Source: a virus
DNA: 38,472 bases
IMG/VR virus record: IMGVR_UViG_3300037258_000232
Location: 1 to 38,472 of that record
Reading direction: 5' to 3' (one strand)
Each line of letters opens with the position of its first letter. The first letter of the stretch is position 1. Under the pieces are notes generated by a model. That model did no database searches, had not been told where the DNA came from, and worked only from the letters and a program-made list of their open reading frames with translations. Both the position numbers and the translations under genes were made by a program. This document shows, piece after piece, positions 37,734 through 38,472 of this stretch.

Positions 37734-37991
37734 ATGACGGCACCGTCCCATATTTCTTTCTGGGAGTCTAACTTTTTGCTTGTACTAGCCACTGTCATTG
37801 TTGGACTTGTTGCTCTCTACGTTTATTGGAAACAAAAGGTTGACCAAAAGAAAGATGCCGCAAGCATAGTTCTTCAGGAAATTAGACGAGCTAGTAAAAA
37901 ACTACAAAATGCAAAAGAGATTATAGATAAAGACGGTATTATCCCAGAGACGATCTTTGCTCTTAAAACCTCCAATATAGTATCTTTCTAA
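37734..37991 (+). CDS. Membrane-anchored coiled-coil protein, 85 aa
   Basis: The 85-aa protein has a membrane span at about 12-32 (NFLLVLATVIVGLVALYVYW) followed by a basic then mixed-charge helix (KQKVDQKKDAASIVLQEIRR, ASKKLQNAKEIIDKDG). It resembles the lysis-operon coiled-coil protein in layout but points the other way. It overlaps the convergent gene end by four bases. The function is unknown; a lysis or superinfection role is possible. Confidence 0.65.
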   Translation: MTAPSHISFWESNFLLVLATVIVGLVALYVYWKQKVDQKKDAASIVLQEIRRASKKLQNAKEIIDKDGIIPETIFALKTSNIVSF

Positions 37992-38275
37992 CATTGGTTC
38001 ATTTTTTCCTTTGGAGCAGGATTAAGTATCCAATCTTTATGCTCATAGGCCAGTGGCCCCGAAACAAAGGCTGAAGGGATTTTCTCTATACCAGCCTCTT
38101 CTAAGCGTCTACATATACAATTTGGGCAAAGTAACCCGGCACCACCCTCAGTACCAACACCTGGACCACGAGGAGCTATTTTATTCCATGCCCAAGTAGG
38201 GATTATTAGGTCTGGAAAGCCCGGTGAGTCGTACTCCCAGCCACAGTCATAACATTCGGCAGATTTAATACTCAT
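37988..38275 (-). CDS. Conserved phage zinc-binding protein, 95 aa
   Basis: The 95-aa protein has CYDCG (8-12) and GGAGLLCPNCICRRL (44-58), which together form a four-Cys zinc site, followed by IPSAFVSGPL. The combination of CYDCG, FPDLIIPTWAWNKIAP and LLCPNCICRRL is a pattern I recall in small conserved proteins of many unrelated phages. Only a weak CAGGG lies upstream of ATG 38275; TTCCAC-17-GGCAAT-6-ATG is a marginal leaderless promoter. The function is unknown. Confidence 0.7.
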   Translation of the reverse strand: MSIKSAECYDCGWEYDSPGFPDLIIPTWAWNKIAPRGPGVGTEGGAGLLCPNCICRRLEEAGIEKIPSAFVSGPLAYEHKDWILNPAPKEKMNQC

Positions 38276-38281
38276 TTAATA

Positions 38282-38472
38282 ATTGCCCTGTACTATTCCA
38301 ATCGGTGGAACTTATTAATTTAAATAGGAGACGGCATGGCGAAAATAGCACCATTCCATTCAAAATTAGCTTCAGCGGACGTATATCACGACAATAGCTC
38401 GTGTACGCTTGGAGATAACATCGAACCCTATAACAAAGTGTCTGGGACTGGCAACTTGCCAAAGTGTAGCCA
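38282..38472. repeat. Right copy of 191-bp terminal direct repeat
   Basis: This is the same sequence as 1-191 with T38302 for C21 and A38345 for G64. The window ends inside it. Confidence 0.9.
38336..38472 (+). CDS. Partial second copy of small Cys-rich protein gene (3' truncated by window end)
   Basis: The ATG and first 45 codons of the gene at 55-210 are repeated here with the same AGGAG site. Codon 4 is ATA (Ile) rather than GTA (Val). The frame is open to the window edge. On a circular or terminally redundant genome this is the same gene as at position 55, not a second locus. Confidence 0.75.
   Translation, partial: MAKIAPFHSKLASADVYHDNSSCTLGDNIEPYNKVSGTGNLPKCS

Noticed and set aside
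1-38472. Alternative genetic code with TGA read as an amino acid
   Set aside because: TGA ends many genes precisely at ATGA and TGATG overlaps with the next start, so it acts as a stop throughout.

Overview
The window is a nearly complete, terminally redundant genome (or genome-length contig) of a tailed double-stranded DNA bacteriophage. The virion genes point to a short-tailed, podovirus-like particle: large terminase, portal, scaffold, HK97-fold-like capsid, a tail-adaptor and a nozzle-like protein, two internal virion proteins, and no tape measure or tail sheath. The first 191 bases recur at the end with two transitions. TGA ends many genes in tight ATGA overlaps, so the standard bacterial code applies. 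No integrase, DNA polymerase, RNA polymerase or tRNA gene was seen, so a lytic phage using the host polymerases is likely. The host cannot be named. Many apparently leaderless genes, an r1t-type holin and a small His/Cys membrane protein like ones I recall from actinobacterial phages suggest Actinobacteria or Saccharibacteria-like hosts, with low confidence.

Layout. (1) About 0.05-9.4 kb: after one small plus-strand gene, a leftward early region of mostly small, translationally coupled genes. It is driven by two matching promoters (TTGACA-17-TACACT) at 5.07 and 9.35 kb. It encodes a recombination set (YqaJ-type exonuclease, SSB-like protein, Sak4-like ATPase), an Xre regulator, an SF2 helicase between two HNH homing endonucleases, several zinc-knuckle and membrane micro-proteins, and two highly structured noncoding stretches (7.74-7.93 and 8.45-8.72 kb). 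(2) 9.4-10 kb: a noncoding block with seven exact copies of an 8-bp iteron in both orientations plus dyads, the best replication-origin candidate. (3) 9.9-14.1 kb, rightward: a small protein, a GH130-like beta-propeller protein, an SF3 helicase, a possible small terminase, a methyltransferase and a VRR-NUC nuclease. A second propeller paralogue faces them on the minus strand. (4) 15-35.3 kb, rightward late genes: HNH, internal virion proteins (one of 1414 aa), adaptor, nozzle, portal, scaffold, large terminase, major capsid, then two receptor-binding proteins with related C1q-like heads and a GT4 glycosyltransferase between them. (5) 35.3-37.5 kb, leftward lysis cassette: glucosaminidase-LysM endolysin, holin and several small membrane proteins. 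(6) 37.5-38.5 kb: small accessory genes and the terminal repeat.

A recurring theme is start sites where a -10 hexamer (often extended, TGnTAnnnT) lies exactly six bases before the ATG with no usable Shine-Dalgarno sequence. This predicts leaderless transcripts for portal, adaptor, homing endonucleases and several small genes. The remaining genes mostly have good AGGAG-type sites or coupled stop/start overlaps.
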